Shown here: positions 5,896 to 6,074 of the stretch, piece after piece
How positions within the stretch are numbered: position 1 is the stretch's first letter
Layout of the letters: the number at the start of each line of letters is the position of its first letter
Origin: an uncultured Pseudomonadota bacterium
Lineage (GTDB): Bacteria; Pseudomonadota; Gammaproteobacteria; Burkholderiales; Burkholderiaceae_C
Reading direction: 5' to 3'
NCBI GenBank assembly: GCA_900320815.1
Contig: ONTY01000172.1
Location: 1 to 6,074 of the forward strand
DNA length: 6,074 nucleotides
Notes under the pieces: generated by a model
Databases searched by the model: none
What the model was told of the DNA's origin: nothing
The model's input: the letters and a program-made list of their open reading frames with translations, nothing else
Position numbers and translations under genes: made by a program

Positions 5896-6074
5896 GTACT
5901 ACAAAGCAATAGAGCGCATGGGTATCAATGCGTCACCCGTATAAAATGCTGGCACTGGAGCATCATTCATACGAGTATTTGCCATCTTGCAGTAGCTTGA
6001 TGGGTATTCAATTGTTGCCGGCACAACATGCAGGCATTCAGTTGATATTACTGCAGGTATATACAGCCTCTTCG
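5896..6074. other. Downstream non-coding stretch with short inverted repeats
   Basis: I see no gene in this stretch. It contains CGCAT (5915-5919) facing ATGCG (5928-5932), a TATAAAAT box (5940-5947) without a convincing -35 element, and nested inverted repeats at 5988-6055. In the last, TGCAGTA (5988-5994) pairs with TACTGCA (6049-6055), and inside it TCAATTG (6008-6014) pairs with CAGTTGA (6039-6045) with one G-U pair. Near the edge is the palindrome GTATATAC (6057-6064). These may belong to a regulatory region of a gene beyond the window. Confidence 0.4.

Noticed and set aside
4308..5909. Long minus-strand ORF (533 codons) antisense to dxs
   Set aside because: The + strand has an unmistakable complete dxs. 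The antisense frame is open because of GC-rich third positions, and its product shows no family motifs.
5940..5947. TATAAAAT as a promoter -10 box for a downstream gene
   Set aside because: No acceptable -35 element lies 16-18 bases upstream and no gene start is visible within the window, so it is mentioned only as a motif.

Overview
The window looks like chromosomal core DNA from a betaproteobacterium of the order Burkholderiales, probably Comamonadaceae-like. This rests on the protein families, the gene order and the high-GC codon use, judged by eye. All recognisable genes are on the + strand, in two blocks separated by a gene-poor gap.

Block 1 (1-2345) is the 3' part of a type IV pilus locus and its usual housekeeping companions. 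It holds pilD (prepilin peptidase, 5' end outside the window), coaE (dephospho-CoA kinase, last step of coenzyme A synthesis), zapD (FtsZ-bundling division factor) and yacG (zinc-binding DNA gyrase inhibitor). The genes are close together, with 19- and 43-base gaps and a zapD/yacG overlap, as in one transcript. The main oddity is zapD: its reading frame breaks at about position 1545, where an N-terminal 63-codon piece ends at TGA and the remaining ~189 codons continue in the +1 frame. A two-base loss fits best, but a sequencing error or translational recoding cannot be excluded from this sequence alone.

The gap (2346-2777, about 430 bases) is clearly more AT-rich than its surroundings. I recognise no gene in it. 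It holds two overlapping small ORFs of doubtful reality, a perfect 7-bp dyad, a weak hairpin ending in a T-tract, and a possible promoter for the next block.

Block 2 (2778-5873) is the classic xseB-ispA-dxs operon. Exonuclease VII small subunit and farnesyl diphosphate synthase overlap by four bases, and dxs follows after 13 bases with its own ribosome binding site. Dxs makes DXP at the entry of the MEP pathway. IspA condenses the resulting C5 units to farnesyl diphosphate for quinone, undecaprenyl and haem side-chain synthesis. A strong 8-bp hairpin begins right after the dxs stop codon, and the last ~180 bases hold no gene I can identify.

Base composition rises from roughly 40-55% GC in sampled pilD lines to 70-80% in sampled ispA and dxs lines. 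I see no insertion sequence, CRISPR array, tRNA or rRNA. Apart from the zapD frameshift and the gap, this is an ordinary core region, and I do not see convincing evidence of a new biological system.
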